From: Nocardia ninae NBRC 108245
GTDB taxonomy: Bacteria; Actinomycetota; Actinomycetes; Mycobacteriales; Mycobacteriaceae
Assembly (NCBI RefSeq): GCF_007990755.1
Contig: NZ_BJXA01000017.1
Span: 62,001 to 126,000 of the forward strand
Direction of reading: 5' to 3'
DNA length: 64,000 nucleotides
The position numbers and the translations under genes were made by a program. Numbering within the stretch: position 1 is the stretch's first letter; each line of letters opens with the position of its first letter. The notes beneath the pieces were generated by a model, which made no database searches, was not told the origin of the DNA, and saw only the letters and a program-made list of their open reading frames with translations. Positions 7,975-15,905 of this stretch are shown piece after piece.

Positions 7975-10155
7975 TTAGGCCTTCGCGTCGGCCAAACCGA
8001 CCCTGTCCAGCACCCAGGCGTACTCGAACGCGACTTCCTTCCACTTCTCGTAGCGCCCGCTCACTCCGCCGTGCCCCGCACTCATCTCGGTCTTGAGCAG
8101 TAGCGGTGCGTCGCCGGTCTTGGTGGCGCGCAGCTTCGCGACCCACTTGGCCGGTTCGACGTAGAGCACGCGAGTGTCGTTGAGGCTGGTGATCGCCAGG
8201 ATGGCCGGGTAGTCCTTGGCCTCGACGTTCTCGTACGGGGCGTAGGACTTCATGTAGTCGTAGACGTCCTTGTCCGCCAACGGGTTACCCCACTCGTCCC
8301 ATTCAATGACGGTCAGCGGCAGCGACGGATCGAGGATGGAGGTGAGCGGGTCGACGAACGGGACGTTGGCCAGGATGCCGGTGAACAGCTCCGGCGCCAG
8401 GTTCGCCACCGCGCCCATCAGCAGCCCGCCCGCGCTGCCGCCGTCGGCGATCATCCGGTCGGCCGCGGTGACGCCGGTGTCGATCAAATGCCGTGCGCAC
8501 GCGACGAAGTCGGTGAAGGTGTTCTTCTTGGTGAGGGTCTTGCCGTGCTCGTACCAGAGCCGGCCCATCTCGCCGCCGCCGCGCACGTGCGCGACCGCGA
8601 ACACCATGCCGCGATCGAGCAGCGACAGGCGCGAGACGGAGAAGGACGGATCCATGCTCGCCTCGTAGGAGCCGTATCCGTAGAGCAGCAAGGGCTTCGG
8701 CGCATCCACCGGCAGGCCCTTCTTCCACACCAGCGAGATCGGCACCCGGGTGCCGTCCTCGGCGACCGCCCAATCCCGGTGCTGCTCATAGTCGTTCGCG
8801 TCGTAGCCGCCCAGCACCGGCTGCTCCTTGCGCAGCAGCAGATCGCCGGTGGCCGGAACGTAGTCGAACACCTGCACCGGCGTGATGAACGAGGTCAACC
8901 CGATGCGCAGGGTCGGCTGCGCCCACTCCGGGTTCGCGCCCGCGCCCACCGCGAACAGCTCCAGGTCGAACTCGAGCTCACGCCGCTCGCCGTACCCGCT
9001 CTCGGTCAACGGCCAGACCGCGACCCGGGTGAGCGCCTCGCGCCGGTAGCTCAGCACCAGGTGATCGGCGTAGGCGTCGATATCCTCGAGCCGCACGTCG
9101 TCGCGGTGCTCGATCAGCAGCCGCAGGTTCGCCGGCTCGGCCACCGGGGCGTCGGCGAGCACGAAGTTCTCCGCCTTCACCCCGTCGACCACGTCGTTGT
9201 GCAGGATCAGGAAGCGGTCCTCGCCGCCGACCACCGCATGCTCGGCGGAGTACTCGACACCCTCGCGGCGCGGCAGGATGACCCGGAATTCGCCCTCGGG
9301 GTCGTCGGATTCGAGCACCCAGCCCTCGGTGGTGATCTTGGAGCCGACCCAGATCATCAGGTACTTCTCCGAGCGGGTCGAGGTGATGCTCACCCAGTAG
9401 CGCTCGTCGGGCTCGTGGAACACCTTCACGTCGGCGGCGGTCGGGCTGCCGAGGCGGTGCCGCCACACGGTGTCGGGGCGCCAGGACTCGTCGACGGTTT
9501 GATAGAAGACGTGCGTGCCGTCCAGTGACCAGGTCGCGCCCGGCGCCGTCTCGGCGATCGCGTCGGGCAGCATCTCGCCGGTGCGCAGGTCCTTGAAGCG
9601 CAGCACGTAGCGCTCGTCGCCGACGGTGTCCACCGAGTAGGCCAGCAGATTGCCGTCGTGGCTGAGCGAGAACGCGCCGAGCGCGAAGAAGTCGTGGCCC
9701 TCGGCGACCACGTTGCTGTCCAGCAGCACCTCTTCGCCGGGCACCTCGGTGCCCGCCTCGAGTTGCGGCGGCGTCCAGGCATCGATGCCCTCGGCGTCGG
9801 CCGCGATCGGGCACCGGCAGTGCACGCCGTACTGCTTGCCCTCGAAGCTGCGCGAGTAGTACCAGTAGTCGCCCATCCTGGTCGGCACGGACAGGTCGGT
9901 CTCCTGGGTGCGCCCCTTGATCTCGTCGAAGATCGAGTCACGCAGCTCGGCCAGGTGCGCGGTCTGCGCCTCGGTGTAGGCGTTCTCCGCCTCGAGGTGC
10001 GCGATGACCTCCGGGTTCTCCTTGTCCCGCAGCCACTCGTACTCGTCGATGAACACATCGCCGTGATGCACGCGTTCGGTGGGCACCGTCTTGGCGATCG
10101 GCGGCGGCGCCCCGTCGAGGTCTGAGATCGTTCCGGTACCGCTGTCGAGAGCCAT
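7975..10155 (-). CDS. ptrB: S9 prolyl oligopeptidase family, oligopeptidase B-like
   Basis: A 726-residue cytosolic serine peptidase. Residues about 1-420 form the beta-propeller (HGDVFIDEYEWLRDKENPEV opening is diagnostic of S9A). The C-terminal alpha/beta-hydrolase domain has nucleophile Ser574 in GGSAGG, the acid in ITSLNDTRV, and His695 in AGHGG. Oligopeptidase B cleaves short peptides after basic residues. The ATG at 10153-10155 begins MALDSGTG; the frame stays open for another 970 bp upstream, but that part is antisense to the next gene and is not conserved in type. Confidence 0.93.
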   Translation of the reverse strand: MALDSGTGTISDLDGAPPPIAKTVPTERVHHGDVFIDEYEWLRDKENPEVIAHLEAENAYTEAQTAHLAELRDSIFDEIKGRTQETDLSVPTRMGDYWYYSRSFEGKQYGVHCRCPIAADAEGIDAWTPPQLEAGTEVPGEEVLLDSNVVAEGHDFFALGAFSLSHDGNLLAYSVDTVGDERYVLRFKDLRTGEMLPDAIAETAPGATWSLDGTHVFYQTVDESWRPDTVWRHRLGSPTAADVKVFHEPDERYWVSITSTRSEKYLMIWVGSKITTEGWVLESDDPEGEFRVILPRREGVEYSAEHAVVGGEDRFLILHNDVVDGVKAENFVLADAPVAEPANLRLLIEHRDDVRLEDIDAYADHLVLSYRREALTRVAVWPLTESGYGERRELEFDLELFAVGAGANPEWAQPTLRIGLTSFITPVQVFDYVPATGDLLLRKEQPVLGGYDANDYEQHRDWAVAEDGTRVPISLVWKKGLPVDAPKPLLLYGYGSYEASMDPSFSVSRLSLLDRGMVFAVAHVRGGGEMGRLWYEHGKTLTKKNTFTDFVACARHLIDTGVTAADRMIADGGSAGGLLMGAVANLAPELFTGILANVPFVDPLTSILDPSLPLTVIEWDEWGNPLADKDVYDYMKSYAPYENVEAKDYPAILAITSLNDTRVLYVEPAKWVAKLRATKTGDAPLLLKTEMSAGHGGVSGRYEKWKEVAFEYAWVLDRVGLADAKA

Positions 10156-10302
10156 GCGCTCCACCGTAGCGGCGCGACCCTCGCCCGTCCCGGCAGGACC
10201 CGGCAACACCGCTGCTCGAGCCGGTCGCCGCGCTGTCCTGCCGATCGATGCGCCCCGAAAAATCCGGTGCGCCCAGGTCATCGAAATGATCATGATGGGG
10301 CC

Positions 10303-11172
10303 ATGAACGTGTCCGTCGATGCCCCGACTCGGCTCGGTACGACCAGGCTGCCCGATGGGCGGTCGCTCGGATGGTCGGAGTGGGGACCGCCCGACGGTGT
10401 GCCGGTGCTGTTGTGCCCGGGTGCGGCGACGAGCCGCTGGCTCGGGTTCGGCACCGATCTGCTCGCACCACTCGGGGTTCGTCTCATCTCGGTCGACCGT
10501 CCGGGGTTCGGGGTCTCGACGGCGGCGCCGGGGCGGACATTGCACGATTTCGCCGAGGACATGCGCGATTTGACCGCGGCGCGGCAGCTGGGACGGCCGG
10601 CGGTGGTGGGGAATTCGCAGGGGGCGCCGTTCGCGCTGGCGTGCGCGGAGGCGGGCGTTGCGACCGCGTTGGCCGTGGTGTCCGGTGCGGACGACATCGC
10701 CGCGCCGGAGTTCGCGACCGCCCTGCCGGAAACGCTGCGCGGGCTCGTCGACCTGGCTGCCCGCGACGCAGACGAGGCCGAACGGTTCTTCGCCGGGTTC
10801 ACCGCAGCAGGCATGTGGGACATGGTGATCGAAACCAGCGCGCCGTCCGACGTCGCTGTGTACCGGCATCCGACGTTCGCGGCGGCCTATCGCCGAGCCC
10901 TGGCCGAGGCGTTCGCGTCGGGTGCCGACGGGTATGCCCGCGACACCGTGCTCGCCATGCGCAGGTGGCCGTTGCGGCTCGACCGAATCGCGGTGCCGGT
11001 CGACATTTGGTACGGCGCGCTGGACACCGGCCACTCCCCCGACAAGGGCGCCTTCCTGGCCACTCGAATCCCCGGGGCACGCCGCCACCTCGTACCCGAC
11101 GCGGGCGGCGCGCTGCTGTGGACGCATGCCGAAGCGGTGCTGACCACCCTGCTGGAGCGGATGCGCGCCTGA
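10303..11172 (+). CDS. alpha/beta hydrolase-fold protein
   Basis: 289 residues with the fold's strand order: LLCPGAATSRW oxyanion loop, VDRPGFG, the nucleophile elbow GNSQG (Ser105), and an acid candidate in WYGALDTGH. The usual C-terminal catalytic His motif (GGH.L) reads GGALLWTH here, so the canonical His position is Ala; the nearby Thr-His might substitute. The protein may be an unusual esterase or inactive. It is convergent with the small membrane protein, with 10 bp between them. Confidence 0.75.
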   Translation: MNVSVDAPTRLGTTRLPDGRSLGWSEWGPPDGVPVLLCPGAATSRWLGFGTDLLAPLGVRLISVDRPGFGVSTAAPGRTLHDFAEDMRDLTAARQLGRPAVVGNSQGAPFALACAEAGVATALAVVSGADDIAAPEFATALPETLRGLVDLAARDADEAERFFAGFTAAGMWDMVIETSAPSDVAVYRHPTFAAAYRRALAEAFASGADGYARDTVLAMRRWPLRLDRIAVPVDIWYGALDTGHSPDKGAFLATRIPGARRHLVPDAGGALLWTHAEAVLTTLLERMRA

Positions 11173-11182
11173 TCCTGCGGCG

Positions 11183-11419
11183 TCAGGCTTCGAGCAGCTT
11201 CACCTTGCGGTTCGCGCGGTCGGCAAGCAGCGCGCCGGCCGCGGCGAGGACGACGAGTACTGCGAGTTGACCGCCCCAGCCGCCGGGGACCCAGTCGAGC
11301 AGACCCCATACCTGGGATTTGCTGTGGTCGATCAGGAGGCGGATCACGGCTTGGGCGGACGCGACCATCACCACGATGCCGACGATCTGCAGTCCGACCC
11401 ACGCGTTCTTGCCCATCAT
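11183..11419 (-). CDS. small two-helix membrane protein, unknown function
   Basis: 78 residues with two hydrophobic segments (GLQIVGIVVMVASAQAVI at about 8-25 and AVLVVLAAAGALLA at about 55-68) separated by a Trp/Gly-rich loop (WGLLDWVPGGWGG) and a short charged tail. Start taken at the first ATG of the ATGATG pair at 11414-11419. It is divergent from the histidine kinase gene with 161 bp between, so it could be a target of that system, but nothing in the sequence proves it. Confidence 0.6.
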   Translation of the reverse strand: MMGKNAWVGLQIVGIVVMVASAQAVIRLLIDHSKSQVWGLLDWVPGGWGGQLAVLVVLAAAGALLADRANRKVKLLEA

Positions 11420-11580
11420 GTTCTCCGTTTCTCGGTTGGTGGCAGTGCGCGTCCCATGGTGGTGGTGGCGTCGGTCATCGCACATCGGTCGGCGGTCGAC
11501 GAGGGATTCATCCTTTGGTCGATCCGAATTCGCCCTGCAGGGCGATGCGCGGGTGTTCGGCCGCCGCCTACAGTCGCGGC

Positions 11581-12786
11581 ATGTCCACCACGCCTCCGTC
11601 GTCGGCGCCGCCGCTGCGGTTCTGGTCGCACGCCTGGCGGACGGCGGCGGTCGTGGCCATCGGCTTGGTGGCGTGGTCGGGGACCAGGACGGAGACGGCG
11701 CCGCTCGAGGGGGCGCTGCTCACCTGGTTCCAGATCGGCGATCCGCTGCTCGGCGCGGTGTGTCTGCTGCTCACCTTTCTGCGGCGCAGATATCCGGTGG
11801 CCATCGCGGCGGTCGTGCTGGTGCTGTCGACCGCCTCGGTGAGCGCCAATGGCGCGGCGGTGCTGGTGCTGTGCTCACTGGCCACCCGGCGGCGCTACCC
11901 CGAAACGATCGCGCTGTCCATCGTCTGCATCGGCACCGGCTTGCTCACCAACAGCCTGATCTACCCGAAAAAGCCTGAATTGCAGCCGGATTGGTATGGG
12001 CCATCGGTGATCACGGCGGGTGTCGCGGCTGTTGTCGCGGTCGGCTTCGCGGTCGGCGCACGGCGAGATTTGGTGTGGTCGTTGCGCTCTCGCGCGGAGA
12101 CCGCCGAGCGCGAACAGCACGCACGGGCCGCCGAGGCACGGCTGCTCGAGCGCCACCGCATCGCCCGCGAGATGCACGATGTGCTGGCACACCGGATTTC
12201 GGTGGTGGCGATGCACGCCGGCGCGCTCGGCTTCCGCACCGACCTGACCAAAGAGCAGACGACCGCTACCGCGAAAACCATTGCCGAGAACGCGCATCTC
12301 GCGTTGCAGGAGTTGCGTGAAGTGCTCGGCGTGCTGCGCACCAGCGACGACGCGCTCACCGGCACCCCGGAACCGCCGCAGCCGACGCTCGCCGATCTCA
12401 CCCGCCTGGTCGATGAGGCACGCTCGGCGGGCATGGACGTGTCGATCATCGACACCACCACAGCCGACCTCCCGGCGACCAGTGCGCGCACCGCGTATCG
12501 CATCGCCCAGGAGGGACTGACCAACGCGCGCAAGCACTCTCCGGGCGCCTCGGTCCGGGTGCGCATCGACGGCGGGCCCGGCCAGGACTTGACCGTCGAT
12601 GTCGGCAACTCCGCGCCGCTACATCCCGGCTTCGCGCTGCCCTCGTCCGGCTACGGTCTGCTCGGACTGGCCGAACGGGCCGAATTGGTCGGCGGCACCT
12701 TGGATTACGGCCATGACGCGACCGGCGGCTTTCACCTCCGGGCGGTACTGCCGTGGCCTGCGGCTGTCGCGACGAGCGACCGGTGA
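11581..12786 (+). CDS. NarL/DesK-type sensor histidine kinase
   Basis: 401 residues. The N-terminal half has four or more membrane segments (about residues 20-160) with no extracytoplasmic domain. The HisKA_3 dimerisation helix carries the phospho-accepting His199 in REMHDVLAHRIS. The ATP-binding domain follows with N-box YRIAQEGLTNARKHS and G-box GYGLLGLAER. The stop overlaps the regulator start by 4 nt, so the two are co-translated. Signal unknown; membrane-embedded sensing of envelope stress or lipid state is typical for such kinases. Confidence 0.92.
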   Translation: MSTTPPSSAPPLRFWSHAWRTAAVVAIGLVAWSGTRTETAPLEGALLTWFQIGDPLLGAVCLLLTFLRRRYPVAIAAVVLVLSTASVSANGAAVLVLCSLATRRRYPETIALSIVCIGTGLLTNSLIYPKKPELQPDWYGPSVITAGVAAVVAVGFAVGARRDLVWSLRSRAETAEREQHARAAEARLLERHRIAREMHDVLAHRISVVAMHAGALGFRTDLTKEQTTATAKTIAENAHLALQELREVLGVLRTSDDALTGTPEPPQPTLADLTRLVDEARSAGMDVSIIDTTTADLPATSARTAYRIAQEGLTNARKHSPGASVRVRIDGGPGQDLTVDVGNSAPLHPGFALPSSGYGLLGLAERAELVGGTLDYGHDATGGFHLRAVLPWPAAVATSDR

Positions 12787-13451
12787 GTGCACGCATCCGG
12801 GTGGTCGTCGTCGATGACGAGCCGCTGGCTCGCTCGGCGCTGACGCTGATCCTCGGCGGCGATCCGGAGTTGGAGCTGGTCGGCGAGGCCGCCGACGGTG
12901 CACAGGCGGTCGCGCTGGTCCGCGCGCAGTCACCCGACCTCGTGCTGATGGATATCCGGATGCCGGTGCGGGACGGGCTCGACGCCACCCGCGAACTGCT
13001 GCGCCTGGCCGACCCGCCGCGGGTGGTCGTGCTGACCACCTTCGACGCCGACGACATGGTGTTGCGGGCGTTGCGGATCGGGGCGCACGGGTTCCTGTTG
13101 AAGGACACACCGCCCGCTGAGATCGTCGCTGCGGTCAAACAGGTCGCGGCGGGCCAGCCGATGCTGTCGCCGAGCGTTACCGCGCAACTGATCTCGGCCG
13201 CCACCGCCGGGCCGAGCGCCGAGGAGACGGCGCGCCGACAGGCCCGCGACGCGCTCAGCTCGCTGACCGAGCGGGAACGCGACGTCGCCGAGGCGATCGG
13301 TCGTGGTCTGTCGAACTCCGATATCGCCAAGGAGTTGCGGTTGAGCGTGGCGACCGTGAAGTCGTACACCAGCAGGTTGCTCGCCAAGCTCGGTGCCGAG
13401 AACCGGGTGCAAATTGCGATTGTCGTGCTCAATGCGGGCGGGCGCGGCTAG
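12783..13451 (+). CDS. NarL/LuxR-family response regulator
   Basis: 222 residues starting with GTG at 12783, which overlaps the kinase stop (GTGA). The receiver domain has the acidic pair DDEP, phospho-acceptor Asp57 in LVLMDIRMP, and the conserved Lys in LLKDTPP. The C-terminal LuxR helix-turn-helix (LTERERDVAEAIGRGLSNSDIA, given here in part) binds DNA. It is the partner of the kinase upstream. No obvious target beyond the neighbouring genes. Confidence 0.94.
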   Translation: MSARIRVVVVDDEPLARSALTLILGGDPELELVGEAADGAQAVALVRAQSPDLVLMDIRMPVRDGLDATRELLRLADPPRVVVLTTFDADDMVLRALRIGAHGFLLKDTPPAEIVAAVKQVAAGQPMLSPSVTAQLISAATAGPSAEETARRQARDALSSLTERERDVAEAIGRGLSNSDIAKELRLSVATVKSYTSRLLAKLGAENRVQIAIVVLNAGGRG

Positions 13452-13511
13452 GTCCTGTCGCGAAGTCCGGCTGGATGCCTCCGGAGGCTGCATCATCGCC
13501 TGGCTAGGGCG

Positions 13512-14471
13512 TCATGCTCCGATCGCCGGCGCGATGGTGGGCCAGGACGCGTGCAGCGTGTCCTGCCAGTAGGACCAGGAGTGAGTTCCGGTGGCGCTGT
13601 AGTCGATTCGGGCGGGAATGCCGAGACCGCGTAGTCGCTGCTCGAACGCGACTACGCAGGTGTTGATGCCGACCTCGACCGGGCCGCCGAGGAAGATGTT
13701 CTCGGCCAGTTGGGGTTTGATCTCCAGCTCGTGCTGACCGGGGATACCGGTGCCGCTGGACAGGTAGATCGTCTTGCCGCGCAAGCGTTCTGCCAGCAGC
13801 GCCGGATCGTGTTCGGCCCAGGCCGGGCTGCCGGGGGCGCCCCACATATTGAGCGGGTTGCCGCCGCGGTTCGCGATCGAGAACATCACGCCGCCCGTGG
13901 CCAGTCCGGTGTCGGGGCAGGCGCTGTAACCCGCGACGGCGCGATACAGCCACGGCTTGCGGGCGGCCAGGATGAAGGCCGCGTTGCCGCCCATGGACAG
14001 TCCGCCGATCGCGTTCACGCCGTTGCCGTTGAACCAGCCGTCGATCAGCGGTGGCAGTTCCTCGGTCAGGAACGTTTCCCACTGGTAGCGGCCGAATTGG
14101 GGATCGTCGGCGGCCCAGTCGGTGTAGTAGCTGGCCTGGCCGCCGACCGGGAGGACCACGTTGACGTTCGAGCCTGCGAAGAATCGCTCCGCGTCGGTGG
14201 CGTTGGTCCAGGTGCTCTGGGTGAGGCCCGGATCGAGGCCGTCCAGCAGGTAGTACGCGGGGCGTGGGCCGCCGCCCGCCGGGTGCAGCACCTGCACCTG
14301 CATCGTGCGCCCCATCGCCGGTGAGTTGATGAACACCGCGGCGCGCGTCGGGCTCAGGTTGTCGACCCGCTCGATCTGTGCGGCCGAGGCCGTCGCAGGC
14401 CCGATGGCGGCTGGGCCGAGTACCGCTAGAGCCAAGGTCAGCACTGCCACAGCAACTGGTGTTCGACGCAT
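13512..14471 (-). CDS. secreted antigen-85-like esterase / mycolyltransferase
   Basis: 319 residues with a clear signal peptide (hydrophobic stretch then ATASA|AQ near residue 31). The esterase-D/Ag85 fold is shown by YYLLDGLD, the nucleophile motif GLSMGG (Ser159), and the catalytic His in GTHSW near residue 297. Family members transfer mycolic acids between trehalose mycolates and to arabinogalactan in the envelope. The fold does not separate a true mycolyltransferase from a plain esterase, so I leave the symbol empty. The ATG at 14469-14471 precedes the basic n-region MRRTP. Confidence 0.88.
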   Translation of the reverse strand: MRRTPVAVAVLTLALAVLGPAAIGPATASAAQIERVDNLSPTRAAVFINSPAMGRTMQVQVLHPAGGGPRPAYYLLDGLDPGLTQSTWTNATDAERFFAGSNVNVVLPVGGQASYYTDWAADDPQFGRYQWETFLTEELPPLIDGWFNGNGVNAIGGLSMGGNAAFILAARKPWLYRAVAGYSACPDTGLATGGVMFSIANRGGNPLNMWGAPGSPAWAEHDPALLAERLRGKTIYLSSGTGIPGQHELEIKPQLAENIFLGGPVEVGINTCVVAFEQRLRGLGIPARIDYSATGTHSWSYWQDTLHASWPTIAPAIGA

Positions 14472-14609
14472 GCTCACACCTCCATCACCGCATCCCAACG
14501 GCTTTTAAAGGTAACTCACCGCAGGTTATCGGGGAAGAGACGGCGCGGGCTGGCGTTCATACAGCAATCATCGGGTCGAATGCTTGCTCGTGCAGTCCGG
14601 GTGCACCGC

Positions 14610-15032
14610 TCAGCGGCTCAGCGCACCACGAATCGACCCAGCCAGATAATCCAGATCGGCCCGCGGCGGACTGGTCGGCCGCCCCCGCAACCCGAACCCG
14701 TCCCCCGGCGTGCGCGGGATGACATGCAGATGCACATGAAACACCTCCTGCCCCGCCGTCACCCCGTCCGCCAGAAAGAAATTCACCCCATCACACCCCA
14801 CCTCACTGGCCCGCAACGCCGCAGCGACCCGCTGCCCCACCTGAAACAACTTCCCCCCGACCACCGGATCCAGCTCCGCCAGACTCCGCGCCACCACCTT
14901 CGGCACCACCAGCACATGCCCCGGCGTCATCGGCCGAATATCCATGAACGCCAACACATCATCGTCCTCATACACCCGGCTGGCCTCCGCCCGCCCAGCA
15001 ATGATGTCCCCAAAAATCGTGTACGGATTCAC
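14610..15032 (-). CDS. HIT-family nucleotide hydrolase/transferase
   Basis: 140 residues with the histidine triad HVHLH at 99-103 and the HIT opening IFGDIIAGRAEASRVYEDDDVLAFMDIRP (shown in part). HIT proteins of this branch hydrolyse adenosine-phosphoramidate-type or dinucleoside substrates in the cytosol. The flanking intergenic stretches are short. A second HIT gene of a different subgroup lies at 22261. Confidence 0.9.
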   Translation of the reverse strand: MNPYTIFGDIIAGRAEASRVYEDDDVLAFMDIRPMTPGHVLVVPKVVARSLAELDPVVGGKLFQVGQRVAAALRASEVGCDGVNFFLADGVTAGQEVFHVHLHVIPRTPGDGFGLRGRPTSPPRADLDYLAGSIRGALSR

Positions 15033-15114
15033 CCCGAAACCCTAACGCCCCACCCCAACCCAGCCCTCGACAAATTCGCTACCCCCGACCGCTCGAGGAG
15101 GCCCATACTGGCAA

Positions 15115-15180
15115 CAGCTCCTGGCACTAGCTGGGAGAAGTGGACCCGACTCCTCTCCGAAGGGTGAGCAGTCGGATTGC
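15115..15180 (-). pseudogene. relic 3' end of a second copy of the VDES-motif gene
   Basis: On the minus strand this stretch ends in codons for RRGVGSTSPS-stop, matching the real C-terminus RPGPGSTSPS-stop of the gene at 15248. It contains a 34-bp segment (15115-15148) identical to 15236-15269, and weaker similarity continues about 30 bp upstream of it. No other part of the gene copy is visible. Confidence 0.55.
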
Positions 15181-15183
15181 GCG

Positions 15184-15209
15184 GGCGGCTACACAATTGC
15201 GTAGCCGCC
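15184..15209 (-). terminator. hairpin downstream of the VDES-motif gene
   Basis: A perfect 9-bp stem (15184-15192 with 15201-15209; GGCGGCTAC arm) and an 8-nt loop lie 39 nt after the stop of the gene at 15248 and before the relic copy of its 3' end. No T-run is present. Confidence 0.6.
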
Positions 15210-15235
15210 GAGCACCGGATGCAGTAGCATTGAGC

Positions 15236-15269
15236 CAGCTCCTGGCACTAGCTGGGAGAAGTGGACCCG
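15236..15269. repeat. 34-bp direct repeat, intact-gene copy
   Basis: Identical to 15115-15148, 121 bp away in the same orientation. This copy covers the last codons and stop of the VDES-motif gene and continues past the stop. It is too long to be chance in a short interval and marks a local duplication or the remains of a paralogue. Confidence 0.8.
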
Positions 15270-15841
15270 GGTCCTGGCCGGACGACCAGCATCCGGGTTT
15301 CGCGCTGTAATGGGGGATTGTCCACGTCGAAGACCAAACGGACGAGCGGCGTGATCGTGGTCTTCCATCGGCCGCCTGCCCCGAAGGCCCACGCCGCCGC
15401 ATCTGCCCACCACAAGCACGGTTCAGTGTGTGGCGGCATGTGCACGTACTGCAGTTCGACCGACGTTTTGCGAAGCACCGAAGCGATGGAATGTCGGTCG
15501 CGCTGGTCTTGACTCTCCCGCGACTCCACGACCAGCCGACCGGCCTTGATGTCCACCAGATCCGTCACGAGTTCGGTCATGCAGGCATGCCGAGTACTGA
15601 CCTCCGGGCCGCGACCTTTGTAGATAGCAACTCCGACGCCACGGCAGCGCGCCATTGCGTCGATGATCTGGCGCTGCCGCTGTTCCGACTCATCGTTGAA
15701 GTGCCATCGGCGCTGGCCCGGCAGACAGAATCCGCGCACCAACAATCGCGCCTGGTGTAGTTCTTCCCCAGGAATCAGGACAGCACAAAGGATGTACCTG
15801 TCCCGGCGAATCGATTCGTCCACGAACACGTGAATGGCCAC
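15248..15841 (-). CDS. VDES-motif protein resembling DUF3800 (possible RNase H-like fold), unknown function
   Basis: 197 residues opening with IHVFVDESIRRDRYIL, the pattern of the DUF3800-like proteins whose N-terminal acidic motif suggests an RNase H-type nuclease fold. Further acidic motifs are RWHFNDES, VVESRESQDQRDR and WWADAAAWAFG. Known relatives in actinomycetes are small, isolated genes of unknown role, some near mobile elements. It begins 64 bp after purB on the same strand. The 3' end is duplicated at 15115-15180. Nuclease function is an inference. Confidence 0.6.
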   Translation of the reverse strand: MAIHVFVDESIRRDRYILCAVLIPGEELHQARLLVRGFCLPGQRRWHFNDESEQRQRQIIDAMARCRGVGVAIYKGRGPEVSTRHACMTELVTDLVDIKAGRLVVESRESQDQRDRHSIASVLRKTSVELQYVHMPPHTEPCLWWADAAAWAFGAGGRWKTTITPLVRLVFDVDNPPLQRETRMLVVRPGPGSTSPS

Positions 15842-15905
15842 CGAGGGACGATACCGGTCGGCTATGACACCTGCTAGCGAATTCGCGGCGAAATCACCGC
15901 TCCCG

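Noticed and set aside
10156-11127. Upstream extension of the oligopeptidase frame
   Set aside because: It runs antisense through the alpha/beta hydrolase gene and has no family features; the conserved protein begins at 10155.
15184-15209. Hairpin considered as an attachment site or IS end with the flanking 34-bp repeats
   Set aside because: The repeats are direct copies of a gene's 3' end and no transposase or recombinase gene is adjacent; a terminator plus local duplication explains it.
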